DNA from: CAWDYA01 sp963806495
GTDB lineage: Bacteria; Acidobacteriota; Polarisedimenticolia; JACPZX01; DASXTC01
Reading direction: 5' to 3'
DNA: 64,000 bases
Assembly (NCBI GenBank): GCA_963806495.1
Contig: CAWDYA010000001.1
Span: 305,302-369,301 of the forward strand
Part shown: positions 1-9,388 of the stretch, one piece after another
How positions within the stretch are numbered: the first letter of the stretch is position 1
Layout: each line of letters opens with the position of its first letter
The notes under the pieces: generated by a model
What the model was told of the DNA's origin: nothing
Database searches by the model: none
The model's input: only the letters and a program-made list of their open reading frames with translations
Position numbers and translations under genes: made by a program

Positions 1-239
1 GCCACCAGCCTGGCAATCTCACGGCCGGGGTGCGTCGCCACGGCGTGCGAGGCGCAGCGGGGGCAGCAGGTGTGGATCACGTCGCCGTCCGCGTACTCGA
101 CCCTGAACGCCAGGGCCGAGAACTCGTGCCGGCCGCAGATGTCGCACTCGGCCGCCTGCGCGCCGCAGGCCCAGATCGTCAGGGCGGTGACGGCCAGCAC
201 GGATGCGATCCACCAGCCATTCGGTCTCATGCCGGACAT
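1..239 (-). CDS. small secreted Cys-rich protein, C-terminus cut by window edge
   Basis: The visible 79 codons start MSGMRPNGWW, run through a hydrophobic export segment (about residues 9-28, ending near CGAQAA) and continue with a mature part holding CDICG and TCCPRCASH. The paired cysteines with nearby histidines suggest a periplasmic metal or redox site. It lies 33 bp after cusA in the same direction, so it is probably the last gene of the efflux operon and may be a metal-binding accessory. A second in-frame ATG at 230 is an alternative start. It resembles NosL/TRASH-type small metal-binding proteins only loosely, and the missing end prevents assignment. Confidence 0.7.
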   Translation of the reverse strand, partial: MSGMRPNGWWIASVLAVTALTIWACGAQAAECDICGRHEFSALAFRVEYADGDVIHTCCPRCASHAVATHPGREIARLV

Positions 240-272
240 TCTACAGCCTCCGTGGGAAGTCCGCCCGGAATC

Positions 273-3200
273 TCACACCCCCGACTCCGGTGCCTCGAGG
301 GCTCCTCTCCCGAACAGGGCGGTCCTGCGCAATCCCAGCGACCTCCAGATGAAATAGATGGACGGGTAGGCGATCAGCTCCCCCACGAAAGAGGTGAGGA
401 TCCCGCCGATCATCGGCGCCGCGATGCGGCGCATGACGTCAGCGCCCGTCCCGGTGGACCAGAGGATGGGCACCAGGGACAGCAGGATCGCCATCACTGT
501 CATCATCTTGGGGCGGATGCGCTGCACGGCGCCATGATCGACCGCCGAGGCGAGGTCCTGATACGTCGACATCCGCCCCTCGTCGCGCCATTTCGCATAG
601 GCGATGTCCAGATAGAGAAGCATCACCACGCCCGTCTCGGCGTCGAGGCCGGCAAGCGCGATCAGACCGACCCACACCGCCACCGACCAGTGGTAGCCGA
701 GAAAGTACATCAGCCAGACCGCGCCCACGATCGAAAATGGCACCGCGACCAGCACGATTCCCGTCTTGACGAGCGATTTCATGTTGAAGTACAGGATGAG
801 AAAGATCAGGAAGAGCGTGATCGGGATGATGTACATCAGGCGCTGCTTTGCCCTCTGCATGTACTCGTACTGGCCCGACCAGAAGATCGTGTAACCTTCC
901 GGCAGCGTGATCTGCTCGCCGACCTTGCGCTTCGCCTGCTCCACCCAGGTGCCCACGTCCATGCCGCGCAGATCGACGTAGACCCAGGCGTTGGGCCGCG
1001 CGTTCTCCGACTTGATCGACGGCGGCCCCTCGTGCAGGCTCATCGTGGCGAGCTGATTCAGCGGGATCTGCGCGCCCGAGGGGGCCGCCACCAGGATGTC
1101 CCCGAGCGACTGGAGATCGTCGCGAAGCTCCCTCGGGTAGCGGATGTTGATCGGGTACCGCTCCAGCCCCTCCACGGTCCACGAGACGTTCATCCCGCCG
1201 ATCGCGGACTGGATCACGTCCTGCACGTCTCCCACGGTGAGCCCGTAGCGCGCCGCCGCCGCACGGTCGATATCGATATCGAGGTACTTGCCTCCCATCA
1301 CCCGCTCGGCATACACCGACAGCGTGCCCGGCAGGTCCTTGACCGCGGTCTCGATGTCCTTGCCGAGCCGCTGAAGCTCGTTCAGATCGGGCCCGGCGAT
1401 CTTGATCCCCACCGGCGTCTTGATACCGGTGGACAGCATGTCGATCCGCGTCTTGATCGGCATCGTCCACGCGTTGGTGACCCCGGGGAACTTGACCGCC
1501 CGGTCCATCTCCTCGATGAGCGCTTCCTTCGTAAGCCCCGGCCGCCATTCGGACGGGTCCTTGAGCACGATAGTGGTCTCGATCATCGACAGTGGCGCCG
1601 GGTCGGTGGCCGTGTCGGCGCGGCCCACCTTGCCGAAAACAGTCTCGACCTCGGGAAACTGCCTGAGGATCCTGTCGGTCTGCTGCAGAAGCTCCTTTGC
1701 CGTCGTGATCGAGATGCCGGGGAAGGTGGTGGGCATGTAGAGCAGATCCCCCTCCCAGAGGGGGGGCATGAACTCCGATCCGAGGTGGTGGAGCGGATAC
1801 CAGATGCTGGCCACCAGCACTGCCATGCACAGGATCACCCCCCATCGCCACCGAAGCGCCGCGTTCAGCACCGGCGTGTACAGATACCTCAGGATACGCG
1901 AGACCGGATGATGCTCCTCGCTGTGAATCTTTCCCCGCACGAACCAGTACATCAGCACGGGGATCACGGTGACGGCGAGAAGGGACGACGCCGCCAGAGC
2001 GTAGGTCTTGGTGTAGGCGAGCGGCTTGAATAGCCGGCCTTCCTGTGCCTGCAGCGTGAACACCGGCATGAACGACACCGTGATCACCAGCAGCGTGAAG
2101 AACAGCGTCGGCCCGACCTCCTGCGTTGAGCGCAGGATAATCTCGAAGTGGGACCGCCTGCCCCGCCATTCCTCGTAGTGCTTGTGGGCGTTCTCCACCA
2201 TGATGATCGCCGCGTCCACCAGGACGCCTATCGATATGGCAATACCGCCCAACGACATGATGTTGGCGCCGAGCCCCTGCAGCCTCATCACGATGAACGC
2301 GATCAGGATCGACACCGGGATCGAAAGGATGGCCACCAGCGCGGAGCGGAAGTGGAACAGGAACAGGATGCACACCAGGGCCACGATGATCGATTCCTCG
2401 ATCAGGGTGTGCGTCAGGGTCTCTATCGACCGGTCGATCAGCGCGGTGCGATCGTAGGCGACGGAGATCTTCACGTCCTCCGGGAGCCCCTTCTCGAGCT
2501 CGTCCAGCTTCGCGGTGACCTTCTCGATGGTCGACAGCGTGTCGGCGCCCAGTCTCACGACAACGACGCCGCCGACCGTCTCCCCTTCGCCGTTCCAGTC
2601 GGCGAGCCCGCGCCGGATCTCCGGGCCGATCGTGACGTGCGCGACGTCCTTGAGCAGGATCGGCGCACCTCCGGCGCCGACGCCGAGAGCCACCTGCTCG
2701 AGGTCCCGCACCTGCTTGATGTAGCCGAGGCCGCGCACCATGAACTCCGTCTCGGACATCTCCACGAGCCGGCCGCCGACGTCGTTGTTGGAACGTTGCA
2801 CGGCGGTCTTGATTCTCCCGAGCGAAATGCCGTAGGCGCGCAGCTTCACCGGATCCACGATGATCTGGTACTGGCGGACGAATCCACCGATCGACGCGAC
2901 CTCCGAGACGCCTTCCACCGCCGTGAGGGCGTATTTGAGGTACCAGTCCTGGAGGCTGCGCAGATCGGCGAGGGATCGCTTGTCGGAATTGAGTACGTAC
3001 ATGAACGCCCAGCCCACGCCGGTTGCGTCGGGCCCGAGCTGCGGCGACACACCCGCCGGTAGCTGTCTGCTCAGCCCCGAGAGGTACTCGAGCACGCGCG
3101 AGCGGGCCCAGTACAGATCCGTGCCGTCCTCGAAGATGACGTAGACGAAGGAGTATCCGAAGAAGGAATAGCCCCGCACGACCTTGGCGTACGGCACCGA

Positions 3201-3422
3201 CAGCATCTTTGTCGTAATCGGATAGGTGACCTGATCCTCGACGACCCGCGGCGCCTGCCCGGGGTACTCGGTGTAGATGATGACCTGCACGTCGGACAGG
3301 TCGGGGATCGCGTCGAGGCGGATGCTGCGGATCGACCAGACCCCGCCGAGGATCGCGAACAGCAGCGCCACGATCATCACGAACTGGTTCTTCAGCGACC
3401 ATTCGATGACGCGGTTGAGCAT
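273..3422 (-). CDS. cusA: CusA-type heavy-metal RND efflux permease (Cu+/Ag+)
   Basis: This 1049-aa inner-membrane proton antiporter is the usual length for HME-RND pumps. It begins MLNRVIEWSLKNQFVMIV, the first transmembrane helix; two periplasmic loops follow, each ahead of a group of membrane helices. The TM4 motif DAAIIMVENAHKHYE near residue 400 is the form found in monovalent-cation (Cu/Ag) pumps rather than the Zn/Co CzcA form. Methionines in the periplasmic part fit a Met relay, but I did not assign each one. It lies 13 bp after cusB, and the order cusC-cusB-cusA is classic. No frame damage is seen. CzcA-like specificity cannot be excluded from sequence alone. Confidence 0.95.
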   Translation of the reverse strand: MLNRVIEWSLKNQFVMIVALLFAILGGVWSIRSIRLDAIPDLSDVQVIIYTEYPGQAPRVVEDQVTYPITTKMLSVPYAKVVRGYSFFGYSFVYVIFEDGTDLYWARSRVLEYLSGLSRQLPAGVSPQLGPDATGVGWAFMYVLNSDKRSLADLRSLQDWYLKYALTAVEGVSEVASIGGFVRQYQIIVDPVKLRAYGISLGRIKTAVQRSNNDVGGRLVEMSETEFMVRGLGYIKQVRDLEQVALGVGAGGAPILLKDVAHVTIGPEIRRGLADWNGEGETVGGVVVVRLGADTLSTIEKVTAKLDELEKGLPEDVKISVAYDRTALIDRSIETLTHTLIEESIIVALVCILFLFHFRSALVAILSIPVSILIAFIVMRLQGLGANIMSLGGIAISIGVLVDAAIIMVENAHKHYEEWRGRRSHFEIILRSTQEVGPTLFFTLLVITVSFMPVFTLQAQEGRLFKPLAYTKTYALAASSLLAVTVIPVLMYWFVRGKIHSEEHHPVSRILRYLYTPVLNAALRWRWGVILCMAVLVASIWYPLHHLGSEFMPPLWEGDLLYMPTTFPGISITTAKELLQQTDRILRQFPEVETVFGKVGRADTATDPAPLSMIETTIVLKDPSEWRPGLTKEALIEEMDRAVKFPGVTNAWTMPIKTRIDMLSTGIKTPVGIKIAGPDLNELQRLGKDIETAVKDLPGTLSVYAERVMGGKYLDIDIDRAAAARYGLTVGDVQDVIQSAIGGMNVSWTVEGLERYPINIRYPRELRDDLQSLGDILVAAPSGAQIPLNQLATMSLHEGPPSIKSENARPNAWVYVDLRGMDVGTWVEQAKRKVGEQITLPEGYTIFWSGQYEYMQRAKQRLMYIIPITLFLIFLILYFNMKSLVKTGIVLVAVPFSIVGAVWLMYFLGYHWSVAVWVGLIALAGLDAETGVVMLLYLDIAYAKWRDEGRMSTYQDLASAVDHGAVQRIRPKMMTVMAILLSLVPILWSTGTGADVMRRIAAPMIGGILTSFVGELIAYPSIYFIWRSLGLRRTALFGRGALEAPESGV

Positions 3423-3435
3423 CAGCCCGGGCTCC

Positions 3436-4908
3436 TCACCGTCCGTCGTCTCGTTCGCCGGGCTCGGCCATCTTCTGGATGGCCTCGCGCAGGTTGGCCT
3501 CCGAGTCGATGAGGAACTGCGACGAGGTCACGACCCGGTCGCCCTCGGCCAGACCCGACAGAACCTGGTACCAGCCGTCACCGCTCAACCCGAGCTTCAC
3601 GTCGCGCGGGGCGAACCGCCCGCCGCCCAGACTCACGATCACCACGTTGCGCTTGCCGGTTCGCAGGACGGCCGTGGCCGGGACGGACAGGGCGTCGCGC
3701 GCGACCACAGGCGCGAACTCCACCGTGGCGTACATCCCGGCGCGCAGCCGGCGGTCACGGTTGGGGACCTCCAGCGTCAGGGTCACGGTGCGTGTCCTGT
3801 CGGAGACCTCCGGCTCGATGTAGCGCACTCTTCCCGTGAAGGTCTCACCCGGAAGGTAGGTCAGGCTCACGTGCGCCGTGCTGCCCGGCTCGAGCCAGGC
3901 AAGCTGATCCTCGTACACCTCCACCCTGAGCCACAGGGATGAGAGGTCGGCGAGATGCATGACCTCCATGCCGGGGCGCACCGCCATCCCCTCGAGTCCG
4001 TCCATCCGCTTCATGACGACGCCTGAAGCCGGAGCGGTCACCGTGAGTGCGCGCTGCACCTCGCCCGTCTCTTCAATCCGCGATACCTGCCCGGGCGTGA
4101 TGTCCCAGTACGCGAGCCGCTTTCTCGCGGCATCGACGAGGTCCTCGCTGCGACGCCGCATCTCCTCGGGCGCGCTCTCCATTCGGCGCGCGAAGGCGAT
4201 GGCGCTCAGCAGCTCCTGCTCGGTCTGGACCAGCTCGGGGGAGTAGATGTCGAAAAGAGGATCCCCCTTGCCGACCGACTCGCCGATGTAGTTGACATGG
4301 ACCTTCTCGACGAAGCCGGGATACTTCGTCGTGACGCTGACCATCTTCTCCTGGTCGTAGTCGAGGTAGCCGACGGTGCGGACGCTGTGCCCCAGATCCT
4401 TGCGCGCGATCGTCTCGGTCGTCACGCCCATGTTCTGGACGACGGCGGGATCGATCCGGACGGTGCCGGGCGCAGGCGCCTGCCCGGCCTCCTCGACGGC
4501 GTACACCGGGACATAGTCCATGCCCATGGAGTCCTTCATCGGCACGGGCGAGGTCACCGTCGGGTCCATGGGATTGCGGTAATACAGGATCTTCCGCTCC
4601 CCTTCCCGCGGCTGTCCCTTCTGCTGCGACTCGTTGGATCGCACCGGCACGAGGTTCATCCCGCAGATCGGGCATTGACCCGGCTCCTGGGAGATCACCT
4701 GGGGGTGCATCCCGCAGGTCCAGAGCTGTCGCGTCCCTTCCGCCGTCGGAACGCCGGCATCCGGGCCGCCCGCATGGCTCCAGACGGCGAACAGGGGTAC
4801 GTGGAAAGGGTTCGCGAAGACCAGCCAGGCCGCCAGGAAGCCGGCGGCCGCGGCCACGCCGAGCGAGACGCCCGCACGCAGTCCGGCACGGCGATGCTCA
4901 TGGTTCAT
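3436..4908 (-). CDS. cusB: CusB-type periplasmic adaptor with N-terminal heavy-metal-binding domains
   Basis: 490 aa from ATG 4908 (MNHEHRRAG). A membrane anchor at about residues 10-30 is followed by a metal-binding domain WTCGMHPQVISQEPGQCPICG and a second short domain with YYRNPMDPTVTSP and DSMGMDYVPVY. The membrane-fusion core then follows: barrel-sandwich hybrid, a short alpha hairpin rich in E/R around RRMESAPEEMRRRSED, and beta-barrel domains. This HMBD arrangement is typical of CusB/CzcB-like adaptors that pass Cu(I)/Ag(I) to the pump. The ATG overlaps the last 11 bases of cusC, so the two are translationally coupled. The upstream extension of the frame was rejected because it is low-complexity Arg-rich shadow sequence. 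Confidence 0.93.
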   Translation of the reverse strand: MNHEHRRAGLRAGVSLGVAAAAGFLAAWLVFANPFHVPLFAVWSHAGGPDAGVPTAEGTRQLWTCGMHPQVISQEPGQCPICGMNLVPVRSNESQQKGQPREGERKILYYRNPMDPTVTSPVPMKDSMGMDYVPVYAVEEAGQAPAPGTVRIDPAVVQNMGVTTETIARKDLGHSVRTVGYLDYDQEKMVSVTTKYPGFVEKVHVNYIGESVGKGDPLFDIYSPELVQTEQELLSAIAFARRMESAPEEMRRRSEDLVDAARKRLAYWDITPGQVSRIEETGEVQRALTVTAPASGVVMKRMDGLEGMAVRPGMEVMHLADLSSLWLRVEVYEDQLAWLEPGSTAHVSLTYLPGETFTGRVRYIEPEVSDRTRTVTLTLEVPNRDRRLRAGMYATVEFAPVVARDALSVPATAVLRTGKRNVVIVSLGGGRFAPRDVKLGLSGDGWYQVLSGLAEGDRVVTSSQFLIDSEANLREAIQKMAEPGERDDGR

Positions 4909-6260
4909 CGGTATCGCCTCCTCCGCCCTTCGCGTCGTCCAATGGCGCCCCGATCGCCCCTTCCAGCCGCGCCAGGGCGATCGCGTAGTCGGCGGCGGAC
5001 CGCTGCAGGGCGATGCGCACGTCGAGCAGCACGCGCTCGGCGTCCAGCAGGTCGAGCGCGTTGATCGTGCCCGCCGCATAGGCCGACTCCGCGGAGTGCA
5101 GCGACTCGCGGGACTGGACCTGCAGGACGTCCTGGATGAGACGCCGCTGGCTCCAGATGAGAGGGATACGCGAGGTCAGATCGTCGATCTCCCTCCGGAT
5201 GCCGGTCATCACCTGACGGCGGGACTCCTCGGCCGCGGTCCGGCTCTCCACCGATTCCTGCACGCCGGCGGAGATCCGATGACGCCAGATCGGGAGGTTG
5301 ACAGCCGCCGTGACGCCCAGGACATCCTGCCCGTCGTCTTCCGGAGGGTTCATCAACCCGGCCGGATCGTCCCGACGATCGACGAGCGTGTACGTCAGAC
5401 CGAGCGTCAGAATCGGGACTCGATTCCTTGTGTGCGAGGTCCGTGAGAATCGAGGCTCGCTCCACCTCGGCGGAGGAAGCGGCCAGTTCCGGCCGCTCCC
5501 GCGTGGCCGTGTCGACCAGGGAGGGCACGTCGATCGTGGCTTCACCCGGCGATGCGGGCGCCACGGGAGGCAGCGCCATCGACTCCGGCCGATCGCGCAG
5601 GGCGTTGAGGGTCGCCAGAACCCCGGCACGCCGACGGGCAATCTCCAGCAGACGCGTCTCGTCGCGCGTGATCTCGGCCTGCAGCTTGATGATTCCCTGC
5701 TGCAGCCCCACGCCGGAGGCGTAGCGGGAGCGCGAGACCTCCTCGTAATGATCGAGCGTATCGCGGTCCTCCCGGGTCACCTGCGCCTCGGCGTCGATGA
5801 ACCCGAGCTCCCGGTACAGCGCCCGTGCCTCGGTGACCAGGGCGAGGCGCCGCGCCTCCAGCCGCGCGCGCGCTGCCGCCGCGTCGTACACGGCCGCCTG
5901 CTCCCGCAGATCGAGCTTGCCGAACCAGGGCAGGCGCTGCGACAGCGAGAGCATCCCCCGCTGCGGGCCGACGCGGCTCTCGGGGGTGAGCAGGTAGGCC
6001 GTGATGGCAGCCTGCGGGTCCGGAAGGGCGCGCGCCTGCGCCGGGCGCTGCCCGATCGCGCGCGCTCGGGCCGCGAGCGCGGCGAGCTCCGGGTTCCGGG
6101 TGACCACGTCCTCGAGAATCGCCCGCAGGTCGGGGTCGGTCACGCTCGCGATGATCCGGTCGGCGGGCGACGCCTGCTGGACGGGCTCCCCGGCGCCGGC
6201 AAGTGTCGCGCAGACCAGCACCGCGAGTGCCATGCCATGGATGGTAGTCCTGGGTCTCAT
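4898..6260 (-). CDS. cusC: CusC/TolC-type outer-membrane factor, frameshifted
   Basis: Starts MRPRTTIHGMALAVLVC, a signal peptide, then the two tandem OEP repeats of TolC-like channels (DPQAAITAYLLTPES, RLPWFGKLDLREQ, YAAGTINALDLLDAERV). The frame is broken once: after LAHKESSPD the continuation LTLGLTYTLVDRRDD is in the next frame. Removing one base in 5410-5413 restores ESSPDLTLGLTYT, which is what the family has there. The C-terminal half then runs to a TGA at 4898 that overlaps cusB. Together with cusB and cusA it would form the tripartite efflux channel. The single insertion is probably a sequence error, although a real inactivating mutation is possible. Confidence 0.88.
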
Positions 6261-6317
6261 CGAATCGTCTCCCCGGACGGACGCCGGTCAGGCTCTCCGC
6301 CTGTGCCATCGTATTCA

Positions 6318-6334
6318 CTGCATCGAGCGTGCCA
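6318..6334 (-). promoter_or_regulatory. sigma-54 (-24/-12) promoter of the cus operon
   Basis: On the minus strand this reads TGGCACGCTCGATGCAG, matching TGGCACG-N4-TTGCA with one mismatch and with the invariant GG and GC exactly ten bases apart. It leaves a leader of roughly 45 bases to the cusC start codon. The next gene upstream encodes an NtrC-family activator with an intact sigma-54 contact motif. Confidence 0.75.
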
Positions 6335-6405
6335 CCGCTTGCCGCGGGGGTTTCGGGCCGATCCGGCTGCTCGTCCACGCGTCGTGTTGCATTTGAGGTG
6401 CGGGG

Positions 6406-6421
6406 TGTTCGATATCCAACA
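6406..6421. promoter_or_regulatory. near-palindrome, candidate enhancer site for the NtrC-type regulator
   Basis: TGTTCGATATCCAACA is a 16-bp palindrome with one mismatched pair, centred on GATATC. It sits about 70-100 bp upstream of the sigma-54 promoter, the usual distance for an enhancer-binding protein, and just after the regulator's own stop codon. A half-site-like GTGTTGCA lies at 6384-6391. The link to the regulator is inferred from position only. Confidence 0.45.
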
Positions 6422-6453
6422 GCCGGCCGGCGCGGGGCGGGCGATCGGATGGG

Positions 6454-7818
6454 TCAGCGAAGGCCGTATTTCTGCATCCGGTACAGCAGCGTGTTGCGGG
6501 TCAGACCGAGGTCACGCGCCGCCTGGGTCCTGTTGCCTGCGCTGCGGTCGAGCGCCTGGCGGATGAGATCCCTTTCCACCTCCTCGAGATTCACACCCTC
6601 CCGCGGAAGCACGAACGCCGAGCCGCCCGTTGCCTCTCCCGACCGGATCGCCTCGGGAAGCAGGGAGAGATCGAGGGTCTCCTCGCGGCTCATCACCACC
6701 AGCCGCTCGATCAGGTTCTCCAGCTCGCGGACGTTGCCCGGCCAGCCGTACCGATCGAACAGGCCGAATGCCTCCGGTGGCAGCCTCAGCGTCGGCCGAC
6801 CGGCCCGCTCGGCCATGCGGTCCAGGAAATGCTGTGCCAGCAGGGGGATGTCCTCGCGCCGCTCCCGCAGCGGGGGCACCCTGACCGGAACCACGGCGAG
6901 CCGGTAATACAGGTCCTGCCGGAACGTCCTCTCCGCCACCATCGCCTCGAGATCCCGATTGGTGGCGGCGACGATCCGCACGTCCACCTTCACCGGGCGG
7001 TCGGCGCCGATCCGATCCACCTCTCCCGATTGAAGCACCCGGAGGATCTTCGGCTGGAGCATCAGCGGGATCTCGCCGACTTCGTCGAGAAAGAGCGTCC
7101 CCCCGTCCGCCGACTCGAACTTTCCCTTGCGCTCCGCATGCGCGCCCGTGAACGCGCCCTTGCTGTGGCCGAACAGCTCCGCTTCGATGAGCGACTCCGG
7201 GATCGCCCCGCAGTTGAGCGTGGCGAACGGCCCCTGCCGCCGCGCGCTGTTGTAATGCAGCGCCCGGGCCACCAGCTCCTTGCCCGTGCCCGTCTCGCCG
7301 CTGATGAGAACCGTCGAGTCGGTCGGCGCGACCAGTTCGAGCGCGTCGTACAGCCGTTTCATGGGCGGAGCGGATCCGATCAGGTTCTGGAACGAGAACC
7401 GCCCCTCGACCGCGCGCCTCAGCTCCCGGTTCTCCTGTCGGAGTCGCGCCAGCTCCAGCGCCCGTTGCAGCGTGAGCCTGAGCTGATCCCGGGGGAAGGG
7501 CTTCGTCAGAAAGTCGAATGCCCCCTGCTTCATCGCCTCCACCGCCGTCTCGATGGTGCCGTGCCCCGTCACGACCACCACGGGCGTCTCGGGCGAGACC
7601 GCCTTGAGTCTGGCCAGCAGCTCCAGCCCGTCCAGACCCGGCATGCGCACGTCCGTGACGACCACGTCGTGCAGCCGCTCCTGGAACGAGGCCAGCGCGC
7701 CCGGCGCGTCGCCGCAGCTCGTCACCTCGTATCCGGCCTGCGTGAGCTGGTACTCCTGGACGCGCCGGAAGCTCTCGTCGTCGTCGACCAGCAGCACCGC
7801 AATCGGATCCTGGGTCAT
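6454..7818 (-). CDS. NtrC-family sigma-54 response regulator (ZraR/HydG-like)
   Basis: 454 aa. A receiver domain (residues 1-120) has acidic DDD at 12-14 and phospho-acceptor Asp56 in TDVRMPG, with the conserved Lys in FLTKPF. A central AAA+ domain (about 145-380) carries Walker A GETGTGKE, the sigma-54-binding GAFTGA loop and Walker B GTLFLDEVGE. A Fis-type helix-turn-helix ends the protein (AGNRTQAARDLGLTRNTLLYRMQKYGLR region). Its ATG overlaps the kinase stop by four bases. Position beside cusCBA and the sigma-54 promoter at 6318-6334 suggests that it activates the metal efflux operon, as ZraR does for zinc; the inducing metal is not visible in the sequence. Confidence 0.95.
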   Translation of the reverse strand: MTQDPIAVLLVDDDESFRRVQEYQLTQAGYEVTSCGDAPGALASFQERLHDVVVTDVRMPGLDGLELLARLKAVSPETPVVVVTGHGTIETAVEAMKQGAFDFLTKPFPRDQLRLTLQRALELARLRQENRELRRAVEGRFSFQNLIGSAPPMKRLYDALELVAPTDSTVLISGETGTGKELVARALHYNSARRQGPFATLNCGAIPESLIEAELFGHSKGAFTGAHAERKGKFESADGGTLFLDEVGEIPLMLQPKILRVLQSGEVDRIGADRPVKVDVRIVAATNRDLEAMVAERTFRQDLYYRLAVVPVRVPPLRERREDIPLLAQHFLDRMAERAGRPTLRLPPEAFGLFDRYGWPGNVRELENLIERLVVMSREETLDLSLLPEAIRSGEATGGSAFVLPREGVNLEEVERDLIRQALDRSAGNRTQAARDLGLTRNTLLYRMQKYGLR

Positions 7819-8975
7819 GCGCGCGCTCCGCCAGCCTCGTCGGCGACACGGCGTGGAAGCTGAAGGATGAAGCGCGCGCCTCCCCTCTGCAGGTTCTCCA
7901 CACGAAGATCCCCCTGATGACTCGTCGCAATCTGGAAGGCGATCGAGAGGCCCAGCCCCGTCCCACCGGTCTTGGTGGTGTAGAACGGCTCGAACGCCTT
8001 CTGCAGCGCCTCGGGGGTGAGCCCCGGCCCGTCGTCCTCCACCACGATGCGGGCGTAGTCCTTGTCCATCTCCGGCCTGATGCGGACGGTCCCGCCTTCC
8101 GGCATCGCCTGGATCGCGTTGATCGCGAGGTTCAGAACGGCCTGCCGCACGAGCTGTCCATCCACCATCACATCGTCCAGCCTCTCATGCGTATCGGCGA
8201 TCACCTCGACATTCTGTTTCGCGGCCTGCTTGGAGGTCAACGTCACGACGGACCTGACGATCTCCGCGAGGTTTTCCGGGGATTGCTCCACACGCGACGG
8301 CTTCACCAGGTCGAGATAACGCGTGACGATCGTCGACAGTCGCTGGATCTCCTTCTGGAGGATCAGCACGAACTCTCTCTTGGGATCGTCTCCCTCGATC
8401 TCGTTCTCGAGGATCTCGATCGCCCCGGCGATCGAGCCGAGCGGATTGCGGATCTCGTGCGCCATCCCGGCCGACAGAGCCCCCAGCGCGGAGAGCCGGT
8501 CCACCAGTCGCAGCCTCTCGAAGGTGGACTGGAGCTGTTCGTTGGCCCGCTGGAGCTGCATCGCCGTCTGCTTCTGCACCTCCCGCTCGCGCCTGAGGCG
8601 ATCGATCACCTGGCCGCCGAGCGCCCCGAAGATCAGGAACATCAGTATGCTCACGATCTGGCTGAACCGGTACAATGGCACGTGCGTCCAGTGCAGCAGG
8701 ATGTGCGGGATGTAGAGGACCGACGCGGCCGCCGCCGTGATGACGCCCCCCTTGAGGCCGTACCAGACCGCCCCGAGCAGGATCGGGATGTAGTAGATCT
8801 GCTGGTAGATGACGTGCCAGTGATAGTGCTCGGCCGGGGTGAGGTAATGGCAGAAGCTGATCAGCAGGAGGCTCAGCCCGAGAAGCGGTACCGCTCCTCG
8901 CGGATGGCCCGGCCCGCGGGCGGTTTCCCCTTGAGGGGAGGGCGTGGCACCCGGCACCGACATGGGCAAGAGCAT
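7815..8975 (-). CDS. membrane sensor histidine kinase partner of the NtrC-type regulator
   Basis: 386 aa. About four hydrophobic segments (residues 30-125) form a compact membrane sensor with a His-rich stretch HYHWHVIYQQIYY, and there is no large periplasmic domain. A coiled linker follows, then the H-box with phospho-acceptor His173 in GMAHEIRNPLG, and a HATPase domain with N (NLAINAIQAMP), G1 (VEDDGPG) and G2 (TGGTGLGLSI) boxes. MSVPGATP at 8963 is an alternative start. The His cluster could bind metal, but this is speculation. It overlaps the regulator gene by four bases, so one two-component unit is expected. Confidence 0.93.
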   Translation of the reverse strand: MLLPMSVPGATPSPQGETARGPGHPRGAVPLLGLSLLLISFCHYLTPAEHYHWHVIYQQIYYIPILLGAVWYGLKGGVITAAAASVLYIPHILLHWTHVPLYRFSQIVSILMFLIFGALGGQVIDRLRREREVQKQTAMQLQRANEQLQSTFERLRLVDRLSALGALSAGMAHEIRNPLGSIAGAIEILENEIEGDDPKREFVLILQKEIQRLSTIVTRYLDLVKPSRVEQSPENLAEIVRSVVTLTSKQAAKQNVEVIADTHERLDDVMVDGQLVRQAVLNLAINAIQAMPEGGTVRIRPEMDKDYARIVVEDDGPGLTPEALQKAFEPFYTTKTGGTGLGLSIAFQIATSHQGDLRVENLQRGGARFILQLPRRVADEAGGARA

Positions 8976-9167
8976 AGCACGGGCCCCGGCGTGCCTTCTG
9001 CCGGACTGTAACCATCCCGTCCCGATCGGCTCCTAACCCATGTGGGGAGCGACGGCCGGGGGCATTACGCCTCCTCCCTCCCGCACCTGCCCTGCGGGAG
9101 CCAGGCCGTCGTCTCCCCTCTTCGTCCAGTGGTTCTTGCGCCGCGGGCGCGGGGGAGGTGGGTTCTC

Positions 9168-9359
9168 TTGAGCGTCAACGAGTATCTCAGGCTGATTGCG
9201 GGCTCCTTCGTTCTGGCGAGCGTCGGGCTCGGCTATTTCGTCCACCCGGCGTTCTTCCTGTTCACCGCCTTTGTGGGGCTGAATCTCGCGCAGTCGGCGT
9301 TCACACGCTCCTGCCCGATGATGTGGATTCTGAGGCGGGCCGGTGTTCCGGAGCGCTGA
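9168..9359 (+). CDS. YgaP-like (DUF2892) small membrane protein
   Basis: 63 aa from a TTG at 9168, chosen because GGGGGAGG at 9151-9158 is a strong ribosome-binding site at good spacing. The product SVNEYLRLIAGSFVLAS has two transmembrane helices joined by a short turn (YFVHPAFF) and the ending SAFTRSCPMMWILRRAGV. This matches the family of two-helix domains found free or fused to rhodanese in YgaP; a Cys-Pro dipeptide near the end is typical. Its role is unknown. It sits alone between the divergent kinase and the sigma-factor gene, 29 bp before the latter. Confidence 0.8.
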   Translation: MSVNEYLRLIAGSFVLASVGLGYFVHPAFFLFTAFVGLNLAQSAFTRSCPMMWILRRAGVPER

Positions 9360-9388
9360 TTCCGCAGGGACCGTGCTACCATGCGCGC

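Noticed and set aside
30..2033. Long open frame of 667 codons antisense to cusA
   Set aside because: It is the complement of a fully conserved pump gene; its product is His/Arg/Asp-rich and unlike any protein, the usual shadow in high-GC DNA.
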